64,000 bases of DNA from Owenia fusiformis (GCA_903813345.2 CAIIXF020000012.1:33244572-33308571); one strand, 5' to 3'; shown: positions 45,001 to 56,920, counted from the first letter of the stretch. Notes: a model not told the origin generated them from the sequence alone. Numbers and translations are program-made.

Positions 45001-45145
45001 ATAATGATATTTTGTATTGCGTGTCGTTCCAGGAGCTCATGGCCCCAGGACAGATATCACCGGGGTGGCATGGTTGGATGATAACACCCTCATCTCTGTG
45101 GGTCGACAGGATTGTTGTATTAAGAAGTGGAAGATTCACACATAA
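30040..45145 (+). CDS. WDR1: WD-repeat protein 1 / actin-interacting protein 1
   Basis: Fifteen coding exons: 30040-30055, 30684-30805, 32523-32613, 38323-38470, 39187-39367, 39640-39717, 40166-40249, 40487-40587, 40850-40991, 41178-41416, 42231-42315, 42698-42802, 43470-43637, 44441-44585 and 45033-45145. Phases agree throughout, giving 605 residues, the family's normal length. Signature blocks include [71 protein letters not shown] and the ending [10 protein letters not shown]. The family folds as two seven-bladed propellers and speeds cofilin-driven disassembly of actin filaments. Exon 1 encodes only five residues. Introns 2 and 3 hold a mariner and a 3.5-kb element; the frame is intact. 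Confidence 0.96.
31139..32204. mobile_element. Mariner-like transposon with perfect 48-bp ends, decayed
   Basis: The ends start CGAGGGTTGTCCCATAAGTC and are perfectly complementary for about 48 bases. TA flanks both sides (31137-31138 and 32205-32206). At 1066 bp it is too short for a full mariner. The - strand from about 31830 to 31370 holds broken pieces resembling a transposase N-terminus, for example HLGMSKV-like and LTEDQIRQ-like words, with stops and shifts. Sits in WDR1 intron 2. The perfect ends argue for recent mobilisation by another copy. Confidence 0.85.
33590..33910. repeat. Foldback-type repeat with CATCGAATATCAC words
   Basis: Words such as CCATCGAATATCAC and its complement recur on both strands, followed by TTTTCCATGGGATA and TTTTTCAAAAATATCAATT, CCACTCATGGATATAAA. 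The second half recurs at about 42385-42500. Both are in WDR1 introns and non-coding. Confidence 0.5.
35423..36233 (-). pseudogene. Frameshifted cysteine-rich ORF of the 3.5-kb element
   Basis: Starts [19 protein letters not shown] at 36230. After a frameshift near 36105 it continues [18 protein letters not shown], then NCLFCGQGD and [17 protein letters not shown] to a stop at 35423. The paired C-x2-C and H-x3-C motifs suggest two related zinc-binding modules. Similar 'CxxC...H..C...F' leaders occur in repeat-borne proteins of many invertebrates, but I do not know the family's function. No further coding sequence follows within the element. Confidence 0.55.
36609..36839 (+). repeat. 29-bp minisatellite, eight units
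   Basis: Eight near-identical, directly adjoining units of ACCACAAAATGTGGACTTGG followed by GAATACCGC. Some units vary by one or two bases. Each unit holds the small palindrome CCACAAAATGTGG. There are no unique spacers. Frames through the array are repeat by-products. Confidence 0.9.
38755..38878. repeat. Short palindromic repeat, relative of 27838-27950
   Basis: CGGCCGATGAGTATTTT pairs with AAAATACTCATCGACCGGCC, and the flanking ATTTTCGG and AGGAGTAAATGTGGCAC words match the other copy. In WDR1 intron 4. Confidence 0.6.
43724..44276. repeat. MITE-like element in WDR1 intron 13
   Basis: The ends are inverted: AACCCGGGGGGTTCACTGTA near 43722 and TACACAGTGAACCCACGGGG near 44249. The interior repeats TTTTGAGGTAT and GGTATGGCATTGGTC several times. 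Non-coding. Confidence 0.6.
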
Positions 45146-45458
45146 CCGGAGGATTCTCTCCACCAATATGATGTTAGTGGAACGTTCAAGGAGGATTGCC
45201 CCAGGGTTCCAACTCGATATTTTTTAATCTCTCGCTGATTTCAACGGAAATGTTCACACGAATGAACTGCAAGGAGAATGGCTGATATTCTATTGGCCTT
45301 GTGTTGGTCGACGCCAACATCCAGCGATATTTACCTCTAACTTGGATGTGGTGTATAAACTAGTACTGAGTGACTGGTGTCTGGGTAAACACATGGCAGT
45401 TTTTACAAGCTGGTCGGTACTATTAAATCAACATGCCTGTCATTCAATGCTTTACTTT

Positions 45459-45852
45459 GTATTCGCGAATGCAACTAACGCCTCTCGGATTAACTTACTA
45501 TTTTATTGGCAACTCATTTAAATATGTGTAACGACCCTTGGGCACGCTCGTCGGGGAGCTGTAGTGTACCGAGCTGGATACTGGACTCGAAAGAGAATGT
45601 GCTAAATTCAACGCCCCGTACGGGAATCGAACCCAGGACCTCCCGCTCTCGAGTCAGACGCTCTACCCCTGAGCCATAAGGGCTAGCCACTACAGCTGAG
45701 ACTATACAGCTGAGACTGTAGTAGCAACTTGCTATCGAAGGTCATTACATATGTATAGTACCTGCCACTATTCCATTCATATTCAAATGAGTTGATCATA
45801 AAATAGTAGGTTAATCCGGTAGCCGCTATTTACATTCGCGAATACAAGCTTC
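45459..45852. repeat. Foldback element enclosing a tRNA-derived SINE
   Basis: Outer arms TGTATTCGCGAATG, CGGATTAAC, TACTATTTTAT and CAACTCATTT recur inverted at 45775-45852. The tRNA-like SINE at 45537-45700 fills the loop. Confidence 0.6.
45537..45700 (-). repeat. tRNA-derived SINE, copy 1
   Basis: The - strand reads TGGCTCAGGGGTAGAGC (A box, 45677-45661) and GGTTCGATTCC (B box, 45633-45623), with a plausible D-arm and T-arm. The acceptor stem pairs poorly and a tail (AATTTAGCACATTCTCTTTC) continues beyond where a tRNA would end. The same tail occurs in the copy at 54811-54940. RNA polymerase III promoter boxes are intact. Confidence 0.7.
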
Positions 45853-47278
45853 GTCAATGACATGGAGTATCAAAACTGAATCTATAAATGCAGATGAAAC
45901 TACATGTAAATGGTGGTAGAAGAATATAAAAATGTATTGAATCAATTAATAAATAAATCTTACAAACATAAAAAATAAAATATTGAGGAAATGTTTGTTT
46001 TTGTTTGATGAAGGTGATCCCATCCCAGGACAGGGGCGTAGGAAGGTGTAAATTCAACACTACGCCAAAAGATCCCGCCAAAACTATGAAACAATTGTGT
46101 CAAATCTTCTATATCAAAACGCCTATTTTATGCTCATTAAACGTCATTTTATGGCAATAGATTACAATGTTTTCATAACCTAAATGTGAACGGAAATGTT
46201 TAAGCGATACATTTGTATGGGCGATTGGTCATACGTATAGGTTGGCGTTTCGATTTTATATGCAAGCTTAAAATCTTTGGTGCCCCTTTTATTGTGCTTA
46301 AAATGTTCGAATGATTTTCATCATTTAAAATCACCATGCATGGAAAATCACAAATCGTTCTCACTTTTCTTATGTCTCGAACGATATAGACGATCAATTT
46401 CCAAATAACAATGTGAGATTTTTAATCATTTTCGAATAATTGAATTGAGATATATAGTATTGTCTGATTCCATCGTGTACCGTGCTTCGATGGAACGCGT
46501 ATTTGAATAATCAACATTTTCAAGTTGTTTTTGTCTTTAACATTCATATTTCAAGAAGCACTACCAATAACAATTGATGATTTAGTAGGAAAATATATAA
46601 TTGCTGACTTAACTATAATTTCTGCCTATGATTTTGCCTAGCAACGGAATATAAATCGATAAAGTGAAATTGAAATATTGGGTGTAGGGGAGAATAAAAA
46701 AATATACATCTAATTTAAAAGGGTTCATCATTATAATTACGATACCACGGTTTGCATAAGCATTACGGAACATGCGCAAAAAATTGCAAAGGTATTCATC
46801 AAGTAGTTTTTGAAAAAAAACTGTTTTTCTCAAATTCGTGAAGAGAACGCGAATCACGAATATTTGGCGAAATTGTATTTTAGTTTTAAAATCCCTAAGA
46901 TAGTCAATAGTGGCTCGATTATCATGAAATAAAGCATGTTACTTTGCATTTTCTACAGTATTAGAACGAAACAAGGTAACTTTCAATATTTTATTTTTCA
47001 AAAAGTGTCATTTATCTGTGGCCCAGATTAGAAAAATAACAGAGGCACAAAAACCATGCATAAGGGTACTATTGAAAAAACCGAGCATATCATATGGTAT
47101 CCACAAAACATTTTCTTTAGGCTAGTGTGCTCGAGATTACTTTTGCACAATACAATGAGAAAATATGAATAAAGAACATAGGAAAATTAATAAGCCTTTT
47201 TATTCTCACTTTTCAACACCATTTGAAAACTTTGTTTTTTGTCTCAATTATCTACATATAATATTCCATGACACGTCA
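45853..47278. other. Intergenic, WDR1 to NUDT6-like gene, first part
   Basis: AT-rich with no convincing gene. A CATCG...CGATGGAAC hairpin lies near 46470-46495. Otherwise I see nothing. Confidence 0.4.
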
Positions 47279-47282
47279 TATA

Positions 47283-48279
47283 CAGGGCGTATCAAAAAAA
47301 CGCAACAAGCAGTTATCTCGTTAAATCACAAAACTAGTGATGACTACATCAATTTCATTCAATGTACCATAAAGCCATGTCTCTCCTCTTTTCAATGATA
47401 TGTCATTCATTCACATGTAATCATAGTTGGGTGAGAAAACCTTCCTTTTGTACAGCGGGTCAAAATCGGCTCTGGACCAAGCTTCAGATATTGCAAAAAT
47501 CAGTGCAAGGGCTAAGTGCAAATGGAAGTTTTCCTGACTTGGATTGTTGTGACTTTTCTTTTGGAGCTATCTCATGAGCATCTGTGCTCACAACTCCTCC
47601 ACCAGATATTGCAAATCTTCGAGAAGGAATTGCCCATGGGCTGCTTTTCTCCGCTTAAACCGACAGATGACTCGGGGCTAAACCATGCATGGCGTGGCCT
47701 GGAGAGATGAGCGCATATTTATTTAGAAGTGGTGGCAATTTGGAGGGGTATAGGATGTATTCTTGCAAGAGTATGAGTATGTTAACTTTACTGTCTATGC
47801 CACACCTGTCACACTTTTATCCAAGAGCCCGTATGCCCCATGTATGTCTTTTGCAATGTTTAAAACCTGTATCAAAGCTGAATTTTGCCCCACTTTGCGA
47901 AATGAATGATCTTTCGGCCAACCATGACTCCCTGCGAATCAATGACATTCCATTGCAAAGAAGAGTAGCCTAATTTGACTTTTCGGTTCATTGAATGAAA
48001 AGGATGCTGTCATCATTGGTTTTATATTTTCTTCCAATATTGCATTGGGCCTCGTACACTGACTTTTGCGATGTTTATAAATTGGTCCAAAGCTAATTTT
48101 GGCCCACTTTGCAAAAGGAATGATTACTCGCCCAAACATGTCCTAATATCAACGAATGATATACCGATTGTAAAGAGGAGACACGTGGCTTTATGGTACA
48201 ATGAATGAAATCAATGCTATTATCACTAGTTTTGTGCTTTTCCAAGATAACAATCTGTTGCGTTTTTTTAAACGCACTG
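47283..48279. mobile_element. About 1-kb foldback transposon with CAGGGCG/CAGTGCG ends
   Basis: Left end CAGGGCGTATCAAAAAAACG, right end the near-complement, with TATA on both sides (47279-47282 and 48280-48283). Similarity between arms continues inward about 140 bases (AAACTAGTGAT, ATTTCATTCA, TGTACCATAAAGCCA). Related inner words recur near 47940-48000, so the inside is itself repetitive. No transposase. A solitary mariner-type end (GGGTGTTCCAAAAAATTAGA) lies at 48336. Confidence 0.65.
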
Positions 48280-49063
48280 TATATGTGTACGCGCAACCAA
48301 AGATAGATTCCTTTTGACAGAATACAGTTAATATGGGGTGTTCCAAAAAATTAGACGCTTGATGAGGATTTTCTCAGAAATACATTTTTATTGCAAAATA
48401 TAAAGACAATATGTTACAACTTATTCTCAATTTGTCTTTAGAACAGTATATCAAAATTGCTAATCATCAGGCACAAGTCACTTATTTCAGTTTACATGAA
48501 GCCATGTATTCCCAGCATAAACTAATGCCACCCATGAGATCCTGTCTCTTAATACATGTTCGATGTCGTAGTGCATTTTTCTTTATAAATCTTGACACGC
48601 CCCCCCCCTCCTTGCACAAGAATTCCTTCACAATTATTCTTCCACCCCATTCTTTCTTCTTGAAAAAGTTTTCAAATTATTCTGAAGATGCAAAAAGACA
48701 AATTGAGTCGAAAATAATTTTCAAACCATTTCAAAAATTAAACGTATATTTCCCTCTTAGCATTACATGACAACACTATTTGTTCTAGGCAACAGTTCTT
48801 GAATGCCATATGCTATGACCCTTAGAAAAATATTGTCAGGGATCGTGGGCCGTGATCTCTGTGAATATAGGTTCCCTTGACAACAACTTAAAACATCGTT
48901 TGGCCAATTTGAATCCTGTCACTTGTTTGACAATTAACCTGTAATGTAAAGGAAGTAGCCTATCAGAGATGACCGACCAGAATATCTAGTTTGTATTTAT
49001 GACCACCGGTTGTTATGGAGACTAATTGCGATTGAGAAATCGAGTGAGGCGTTCAATGATCTA

Positions 49064-49368
49064 GAATACTCAAGGAGGATTGCACCCAGGGTGCAACATC
49101 GATATTCTGTCCCATATATGGGCATGTAGCAGGCATTTTGTTCACTTCAACATTTGAATCGTGAATTTTTGTCTCATTTTCTAACGAAAAATTCCAAAAC
49201 TCACAAGAATTGATCGAGAAATCGATTCGAATCTTTTGAACTGTTTATTTTGAATTTTTAATCCGTTATAATTTCAGCAAATAACGACATTTCGACGTCA
49301 GAATCATTGTTGGAAAATATCGATTTCCGATCCTGGGAGATCCTCCTTGCGAATACCTCCATTGCGCG
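49064..49368. repeat. Foldback repeat with AAGGAGGAT ends
   Basis: CAAGGAGGATTGCACCCAGG and ATCGATATT near 49072 are mirrored by AATATCGATTTCCGATCCTGG and ATCCTCCTTG near 49315-49355. A half-copy (CAAGGAGGATTGCCCCAGG) lies at 45188, just past the WDR1 stop. Confidence 0.6.
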
Positions 49369-49591
49369 CAAACTATTGTGTTCTATCATGGAAGAAAGAA
49401 GGATTGTTATGATTATCTGAGCACATTTTTATTTTCAAAAAGACATTTTCACCTCAATTAAAGTACATTAATTACAGTTAATCACAATGTTTAAAAATCA
49501 TAATAAGTTAGTCACAATACATTCAATCACATTCGACCTACATTCATCAATTTACAATATGTACACGTTCATGTAGTACAGTAACATGTAC

Positions 49592-49800
49592 ACAGCCAAT
49601 CTGCAATTGTCAATGGTACTATAATTTACCGTGAATGGTACCGTGACATATGGTATTATAGATCAAAAATAGATCAAAATGGTATACCATACGGTACTGT
49701 GAACACTGTACGCCCCGATACTCAAATGGTACTGTACGGTACCATACTCATAATGTACCATATGGTACCGTGATTTTAGAGTGTGGATTGGGGGTGTAGT
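49592..49800. repeat. GGTACC-rich repeat, copy 1
   Basis: Begins ACAGCCAATCTGCAA, then many GGTACC, GGTACTGT and TGGTATACC words, ending GTGATTTTAGAGTGTGGATT. The copy at 63806-64000 has the same start, centre (ACTCAAATGGTACTGTACGG) and end. Non-coding. Confidence 0.75.
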
Positions 49801-49948
49801 CTCCCTACGTGTCGTTTCATAACAATAAATAATTTTCTCCATTCACTCTTCATATATTTATCATTACATATACTTTTTACGTCATTCACCCTATTTATTC
49901 TTTCCATACAATATATTATTAACTAAAATTGCCCTATGTACCCTTTTA

Positions 49949-52900
49949 TCAAAGTATATTGTTTGGCTTTATAAGTTGTGCAGTGTAAACCTTGTGGTGT
50001 CTCTTCCTATCCCAAGAAAGAACATCTTTGGATTGGATTGCAGCGTTAATACCTGAGGTTAAACGGTCCTTATAGCATTGAGCAAAGTATCTGGAAACAG
50101 AGATACAAATAGAATACATTCTTATTAGGGAATAATCGAATAAAATATAGGGAAACAGTATGGAATAGAGGCTTTCCATGTATGGATATGGTATCCCCTC
50201 CAACTCTTACTTTTTGTGAGAGATTTGCCAACTAAACGAGAACCACATTGTTCTATTTGCTGCTGATCCTCTGCACATTTTCAACTAGTTTTTTAACAAG
50301 AGGTTTTAAAGTTATTTTCTTGTATTCAATTCTCAGTGTTTTTCGAATTTTTTTGAAAAGGATTTGGCTAAATCCCTATTGATAGAATATGAAGACATCT
50401 TCATAAAAGTTGATTTAGACACAATTTTCAGTTTTAAATGAAATATATTCTATAAACTCTTGTGTTGTATGCCTCAGCTACATACATTACATAATATAAG
50501 AGAAGTAAAGGAGCATAAGGTACACTACCCTCCCATTGGTGGATCCAGAAGCTAACAAAGGGGCCCCATTTCAAGTCAGGAAAAAAAATCTGCCGAAATT
50601 GGGCCCTAAACTTTGAAAATTTAAGGCCTGTTTTTTGATAATTTGAGCTAATAAAGGCCCAAACTGCCAAGTTATGTCGCAAAAAGGCCCATTATTGAGG
50701 CCCTACAAAATGTATGGTTTCAGAAATTTTCAGGTTCCAAACTAATGGAGAGGGTGTACATGTACAGTATAACCTGTTAAGTGGAACATCTCTAGAAGTT
50801 GAACACCCTTGTAAGTGGAACACTTCTCAGAACCCCAAAGACTAAGAGAGTTAATGTTAATGAACCTCTATAAGTGAAACACCTCCTACTTTTCAGAGGT
50901 ACCAAAGGTGTTTCACTTTGGAAGGTTCTACTGTATATTTACCGATTATTGTCCGATACTTCACTGTCATCCATACTGAGGTACTCATCAATCTGAAAAT
51001 ATCATTTCAATTGTTCAACATCTTACAACTTTAAATGTTTTGTATGAGTTATTGGAAAAAAGAAATGAATATTAATAGGCTTATATCCGTCCACACAAGT
51101 CCAGACTTGTAATATTGATTGAATGCTCAACAGTTTTCTCAACAGAACATTTTCAGACCCTGGATTTTTCACATCATCATGACAAATCCTCAATTGTGTG
51201 ACTTTAAACTTATATATACAAAATTAGACCCTTGATAACTAAAACGTTAAGACATTGAGATCGGAGATTGAAAATACTGAAGATTATCTGCTAATTTTAT
51301 CATAATACACATTTCCATTTAGGTAACTAGTTTGAAGAATGCTGTACTGGTGAAGAAAGCGCTTCCATTAAACATTTTAACATTGAGCAAATTGAGTAAG
51401 TGATAGCTTATTATTTAGCTCAAAGCCTAACTTATTTTTCTAAAAACTTGCATCTTTTTCTATTATAAGTACAGTAGCTCCGCCCTGGTTAAATACTTAC
51501 ATGCATCCAACGGCACTCTGCAATCTCTCTAACGCATGGATTCAGCTCCTGTGTTATAGGACGTAACAGACACATGAAGTACCAATCAGAAAGGCCGAAT
51601 CTGTAATTATGTTGGTGACGGAAGCTCAGTATGGATTCAAACTCACATTTCACTCCTGTTTCCTCAAACACTTCCCTCGTTGAAGCTTCATGCAGGTCCT
51701 CTCCTGAAATGCACATGTTTTTCAAAATATGGTGAAACATGTATATACGAAGACCTCTCTAATTTGAACACCTCTCATTATTAACACTATTTTTCGGCTC
51801 CAAATTTGTAATCTCCAGTTGACCCACAAACATAAAATGTAAACATGTAATCAGAGCACATTTGGCTGATCCCGCAGTTGCATTTAGATTAGCCTAAAAG
51901 CAATGGGTGTCGACTTTTGCAACCGAAGATACCTCAAGAAAAGCCGGAGACTGCCGAAGATTTTATTTGCAAACGAAGTTGGCCGAGGGTACAATGAATG
52001 TGAAGAGGACGTCTCCAATTGGTCCAAAAGAGAGGCCCGGCATTCTCCGTCAGATTGAATCGGCAAAATTCGGTTGCATGGCTACCTTCGACTGCATGGC
52101 CCAACCTCGATTGAATGGAAAAGATGCTGTTCCTTTAACCCTTTAAGCATATCCAAATTTTCTCAGGAAACAGCTTCCATGGTAATACAGGGTGACCAGA
52201 AAGTAAAGATACAAATGCTCATATTTTGGAGATCTTATTTCAAAAAATAAGAGTCATTGTACCCTTACTTCCTGGACACACTGTAAAGAGTAAATCTTCA
52301 ATAATTTGACTGTATGTCAATATGTCTAATACTTTTTAGATCTAAATTATTTGAATAATCGCCCTTCTGTGTTGGTATTTCTACAGTTTAAGTTGTTGAT
52401 TAAATGCCTGTTTGTTTTATTAAAGCTTAATTCCATTTTTCCACCATACAAGGGATGATCCAAAAGTAAAGTGACTGTATCTACCATTTCAACTTTTTTT
52501 AACCAATTCTCATGAAATTCTCAGACAATGTATATTATCCACTTATACATTATAACCCAAAGTTTCAGTAGGCCTATCTAACTAATTCTCTCTATTTCGT
52601 ATTTCAATTTTGAAACATCAATGTATGAATGAATCTTACCTCGGTCAGCATGACCTCCCGGAAATTTCCACTTTGCCTTTGTACTGCTGTGTGTGTACTT
52701 TTCTTTCACCACTAAGACTTCATCTTTCTCATTAACAACAAAGCCAGCAGCACCTGTAAACCATTTATCGTTCATTTATTTATTATGGGTTAGCACTGGG
52801 CGAGTTGGTAATCTGTGAAGGAAGAATGCTCTCTGACTGTTACTGCGACAATAGTGACATTAACATGCGCTTTAAGGTCCATTTTTGGAGCCATCGTGAC

Positions 52901-54620
52901 TTAGAATTTGGTCATAAGTCATTGTTCTTCAAACTACACAGTTATACTTGAAATTGTAAATAACGATCATACCAAAAACGAATCCCCGAGTAAGACCCAT
53001 ACAACATTGGCACAAATCGCTATCTCTTAAATCAACATTCAAGCAATGGTCTTGCAATGTTTAAGGAATTTTTGACCATGTTGTGCATATTTTAATGCTA
53101 CCTTAATAATCTGAGAAAGGCCAAGGAATCATTAAAGTACAAAATTACTATCTCCTAAACCTCCACATCCAGGCAATTGTCTAGCATTGGCAATTTTGTA
53201 GGCATTTACATTTTAAAAGCAATACAAGTGGGCAATTGCAAATTGATTTTGATGACCACGTAATTCCTCATATTAAATCGCTAGAAAAAGTCCTCTCGTA
53301 ATTGAGCATTTATGCCTAGTGTTTGTTCTCTTTTTTTCAACATTGAATATAATTAATTTAGTGTCTCAATATTGACCTGCTCCAACTTACCTAAATATTG
53401 ATTAGCATATTCTGGTAGGTGATTTTCTTCAGTCAAAGGCAGCCATTTTGTAAGCATTACATAACCAGGTTGAGCATGGTGGAATTCGAACCCATGCTGA
53501 AATTACAATAAATATTTGAAACTCCAGGAAATAGCATCTCAAAATTCAATGTTGAAATCATTTCAAATTTCCACATTGACATTTATTGAAAAAATGAAAC
53601 CCTTTGTTTTAGAATTAGCAAATGCTTGTGTCCCAGTCTATTTTGACTGTAAAATGTCAAGTAAAAAAATCTCAGAATTTCATCATACTCAAATACAAAT
53701 GGACTTACAGTAGCTGAACGTAATGTCCAATTCAGCACAGAGTACAGTGAGACATGTCAAGTGGAACACCTCTAGAATTGATACACCTCTGTCCCAAGTA
53801 GACCAAACGACTTCATGTCAAATGAACCTCTATTGGTAGAACACCTCATAAATGGAACATGTTTTAGAGTTATCAAATGCGTTCCACTTAGACAGGTTTT
53901 ACTGTAGTTTCAATTTGTGGAAATAACAAAGTATTACCTTGGTACATATTGGAACAAGTTCCGCCTGTGAAGTCTTCACTTTTACCCATACTCCTCTCAC
54001 ACCACTGCTCCCCCACTGCTCCAAACTATCTAGAATCAAAATACGGATATGTCAAAATAAAATTTAATTTTTAATATTGCCAAATGTCAGGTTGTGATTG
54101 ATATCAATTTTGAAACATGTACGAAAAAACAAAAAAGTAGAAAAATACTTATACTAACAAGGAGTAACAATTGGAAACACATGCCCACTGACTGAAGACG
54201 TTAAAGTAACATAACTTTTGAAATTGTCAAACTCCAGCTTCTGAAAGTTATTTATTTGAAACTAGTTTAAAACAAGGTATTAACATGCAAAATATCACCA
54301 CTTGCTATTTGTTACAGACGTCATTTGTCGCTGACGCTGACAAACAGAAAGGATTGTACAGGATATTCATTCACAACAAAATTTTATATGTATATGATGT
54401 TGAATGAATTATTTTACATGTGAGCTTCTAAAAACAACAACAACAACATTTTATACAGTACTGCACCTTTAAGCAATGTATCAAAATGGTCAGGACTTTC
54501 TATATTTTTATCTCCGGTTACTATGGTGATTCCTCCGTAATTATCCATCCTTCCTTTCAGTATCTCAGCCATCCTCAATTTTCCTCGTTTCTTGCATAGA
54601 GGTGTTCCAATGGTTATCAT
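49949..54620 (-). CDS. NUDT6: NUDT6-like Nudix hydrolase
   Basis: Seven exons, - strand: 54620-54467, 54029-53938, 53496-53391, 52753-52640, 51703-51501, 50992-50943 and 50090-49949. Phases agree and give 286 residues. The N-terminal part has RMDNYGGITI and HGFEFHHAQPGYVMLTKWLP, the 'FHHA' segment typical of NUDT6 rather than other Nudix proteins. The Nudix box is complete at G151-V173 (G-x5-E157-x7-R165-E166-V-F-E169-E170-x-G172), so the metal-binding glutamates are present. SFRHQHNYRFGLSDWYF follows, as in NUDT6. The true substrate is uncertain in this family. It is divergent from the RILP-like gene, 1.2 kb away. An upstream coding exon cannot be excluded. Confidence 0.92.
50560..50705. repeat. 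GGCC-rich repeat, copy 2
   Basis: GGGGCCCC, GGGCCC, AAGGCC and GAGGCCC words against AT-rich flanks, as at 23280-23500. In the last NUDT6-like intron. Confidence 0.45.
50765..50933. mobile_element. TA-flanked MITE (pogo-like ends), copy 1
   Basis: Starts CAGTATAACCTGTTAAGTGG and ends CACTTTGGAAGGTTCTACTG, with TA at 50763-50764 and 50934-50935. 169 bp. The interior repeats AAGTGGAACACCTCT. Ends of the CAGTAAAACCTGT type are known from pogo/Tigger elements; assignment by this resemblance. Confidence 0.7.
52198..52283. mobile_element. 86-bp TA-flanked MITE
   Basis: Starts CAGGGTGACCAGAAAGTAA and ends TTACTTCCTGGACACACTG, nearly complementary, with TA on both sides. A related single end (GGGATGATCCAAAAGTAAAG) lies at 52451. 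Confidence 0.65.
53745..53904. mobile_element. TA-flanked MITE (pogo-like ends), copy 2
   Basis: Starts CAGTGAGACATGTCAAGTGG and ends CCACTTAGACAGGTTTTACTG; flanked by TA (53743-53744 and 53905-53906). 160 bp. Same AAGTGGAACACCTC interior as copy 1. Confidence 0.7.
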
Positions 54621-55824
54621 ATATCTGTTATCATATTCAACAGCTAGATAGCTTCATGAGATGCTCATCTGAAAATGCAACATAAAAGTCAAGCCATGTA
54701 CAAGTCAAGGCGTAATGTACACTGTACTGTAATGACTCAAGGGTGATGACTATAAACTAGCTGTAGACACTATTACATCACTATTTGTAACTTGTTGCTA
54801 TAACAACAAAGTGTAACGAGCCAGATACAGAAATTGAAAGAAAGTGTGCTAAATTCAGCACCCTGTGTGGGAATCGAACCTGGAACCCTTAGATCCAAAG
54901 ACTTAAATGCTTTACCAACTGAGTTTAATCAACTACAACTACAACTTGTGGTTTGTTTTTGATACAATGACTTCCAGTTCCAGTAAAACCATTGTCTAAT
55001 GTACTTACTCGAGTCTCTAGCCAATCCACAATATAGTGGCCTTTTTTATTATTACAGTATATCTTGTCAGATTGACCAATTTCCATGTTTTATGCTCAAA
55101 GCCAAAATTGGCCGCGCTGCACATACCTACCCAAATTATTTGGAGTGAACACCCAGGGGGCCAAGTGATAGTGGTAACCATGACTCTGCCACTGAGCCAT
55201 AGTGGACGGCCTTAGAAGAAGGTAATACTGTACCTTTCGACAAACAATGGACCCCAGGACCCTAGATACTGAGATATGTACATGTAGGGGCACTGGTTAT
55301 CACGAACCTCTGTGTCTAAATAGGTGCTAATGTCTCGATGACTCCATACCAAGATAAGTTGGTAAGACACAGAAACTGATTCTATTAGATTACATGCAAT
55401 ACTTCTGATTGGTTGAAGATGTCATGTGATCAACTGTAGCACTGGCTGATTCAGAGTCACAATTTACATTTCATTGATTTCAATCATAGACATTTTCTGC
55501 AATTCACTTTTTGACCTCATAAATACATTCTTGCCAGAAATCATTCACATAAACATTGACATATAGATTCGTAAGCTATTCCTTATTACTAAAACTTCGA
55601 TCTCATCACAATAACAAGGAATTTCAGGCAATGACAGAAAATGTAAGTGATATAAGATTTATACTCACTTCCGGGTAATACTGTAAATTGTGGCGTGTCA
55701 TTTCTGATGTCCAATCAAAAACCATACAATATTTACTCCGTAATAAATTATACCCGGAAGTTATTTTTTTCAAGAAATGTTGACATAAAATTATCTCATT
55801 ATTTTCGCGATTTCTGCCGTCAAT
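54621..55824. promoter_or_regulatory. Shared upstream region of NUDT6-like and RILP-like genes
   Basis: 1.2 kb between two divergent start codons. It should contain both promoters. Apart from SINE material at 54811-54940 and near 55195 I see no clear TATA box or site cluster. Confidence 0.35.
54811..54940 (-). repeat. tRNA-derived SINE, copy 2 (diverged)
   Basis: Shares GTAACGA, GAAAG and TGTGCTAAATTCA with copy 1 at 45537-45700, followed by a B box (GGTTCGATTCC, - strand, 54880-54870). The A-box half is degraded. In the interval between the two divergent genes. A further weak A-box-like word (TGGCTCAGTGGCAGAGT, - strand) is near 55195. Confidence 0.55.
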
Positions 55825-56094
55825 ATGGCAGATGATGAGCCTTGTATTACGGTTGTGGATGTGTATGATACTGCTTCGTCGATAGGCAAAGAATTCGAAC
55901 GGATTATAGATCTCTATGGTGCGGACGCAGTCACAGGCTTGATGCCCAAAGTGATTCGGACATTGGAACAGTTAGAATTTTTAGCCAATAAACATGAAAA
56001 GGAAAATGCTGATATAGCAGATTTGCAGTTTACAATAGAAAGGTTGGAACAGCAGAAAAATTCACGATCTGAAGAAAAAACAAGATACGAAGGG
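55825..56094 (+). CDS. RILP-like Rab effector, first exon (gene runs off the window)
   Basis: 90 codons ending at a strong donor (GAAGGG then GTAAGT, phase 0). VVDVYDTASSIGKEFERIID followed by YGADAVTGLMPKVIRTLEQL is the RH1 domain shared by RILP, RILPL1/2 and JIP3/4. The lack of further N-terminal sequence and the following coiled coil (about residues 57-90) best fit RILPL1/2. These proteins bind Rab GTPases and motor linkers in vesicle or ciliary traffic. No following exon is found before 64000, so the first intron is longer than 7.9 kb. Confidence 0.8.
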
Positions 56095-56339
56095 GTAAGT
56101 AAAATCATGGGCTTCCCATGGTAAAATCAAATGTCATGTGATTCAAAAATGCAGTCTGGTCTCTCAGTGTCAATCATCGATGTGTGACATTCACTGAAAT
56201 TAATTTCAATCATTCAGTCATTAGACTCATAGTCTGTGATCTGTAATACCTGAAAATTTAAATCCATTGACTCACTTATTATTAAAAATATGTCACAAAG
56301 TTCACCTGTGTAGCTCAGCGGTAGCGTCTGTACCAGTTA

Positions 56340-56920
56340 TGTAAAAGGTTCCAGATTATCCCGTTCCCGGACTATGGTCCTGTGAACATCTCAATCTTTT
56401 GCCTGTGCGATTACAACATGGGAGAATTTTTTACTCATCTTACACTTCAGATACCTACTTCAATAGATTCCTTGGTAATTTAGCATTCTTTTCGTGTAGT
56501 TGAATCCACAATTGTCTGGGTTTATCGGCAGAACGAAGACATTTTCGTTTTTGATCGCAATATTTGCGTGTAACATTTAACTTATTTCAACCGTCAAATT
56601 CCTCCATATTGGTACTTCCGGGCTACATCCGGGACAGCCAAACGGGGGATTCCCCTTTTAAATCCAACCGCCATTTTGAAAAGTGATGGAATCTCTCTCG
56701 ATGAAAAAGAGAAAATGTTCCCGTTCTGCCGATATACCCAGACAATCGGCGGTTCCAATATATTAGAAGTTACATCTTGAGTTCTATGATGCATTGAGGT
56801 AGGTATCTTAAGTGTAAGGGGCGTAGATAATTCTCCCAAGTTGTAATTGTACAGGCAAATGAATGCGCTCAGTGCAGGACTATAGTCTGGGAACGGGATA
56901 AGTTCCAGATTCTATCCTCA
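56340..56920. repeat. Foldback element of about 580 bp
   Basis: The left arm words TTATCCCGTTCCCGGACTAT, TTGCCTGT, GGGAGAATT, ACACTT, AGATACCTAC, ATTGTCTGGGTT and TATCGGCAGAACG reappear in the same order on the - strand reading back from 56910. The arms are over 200 bases. A tRNA A-box-like word (TAGCTCAGCGGTAGCGTC) precedes it at 56313. Confidence 0.7.

Noticed and set aside
45612-45690. Functional tRNA gene on the - strand
   Set aside because: A and B boxes are good, but the acceptor stem does not pair well and a SINE tail shared with 54811-54940 follows.
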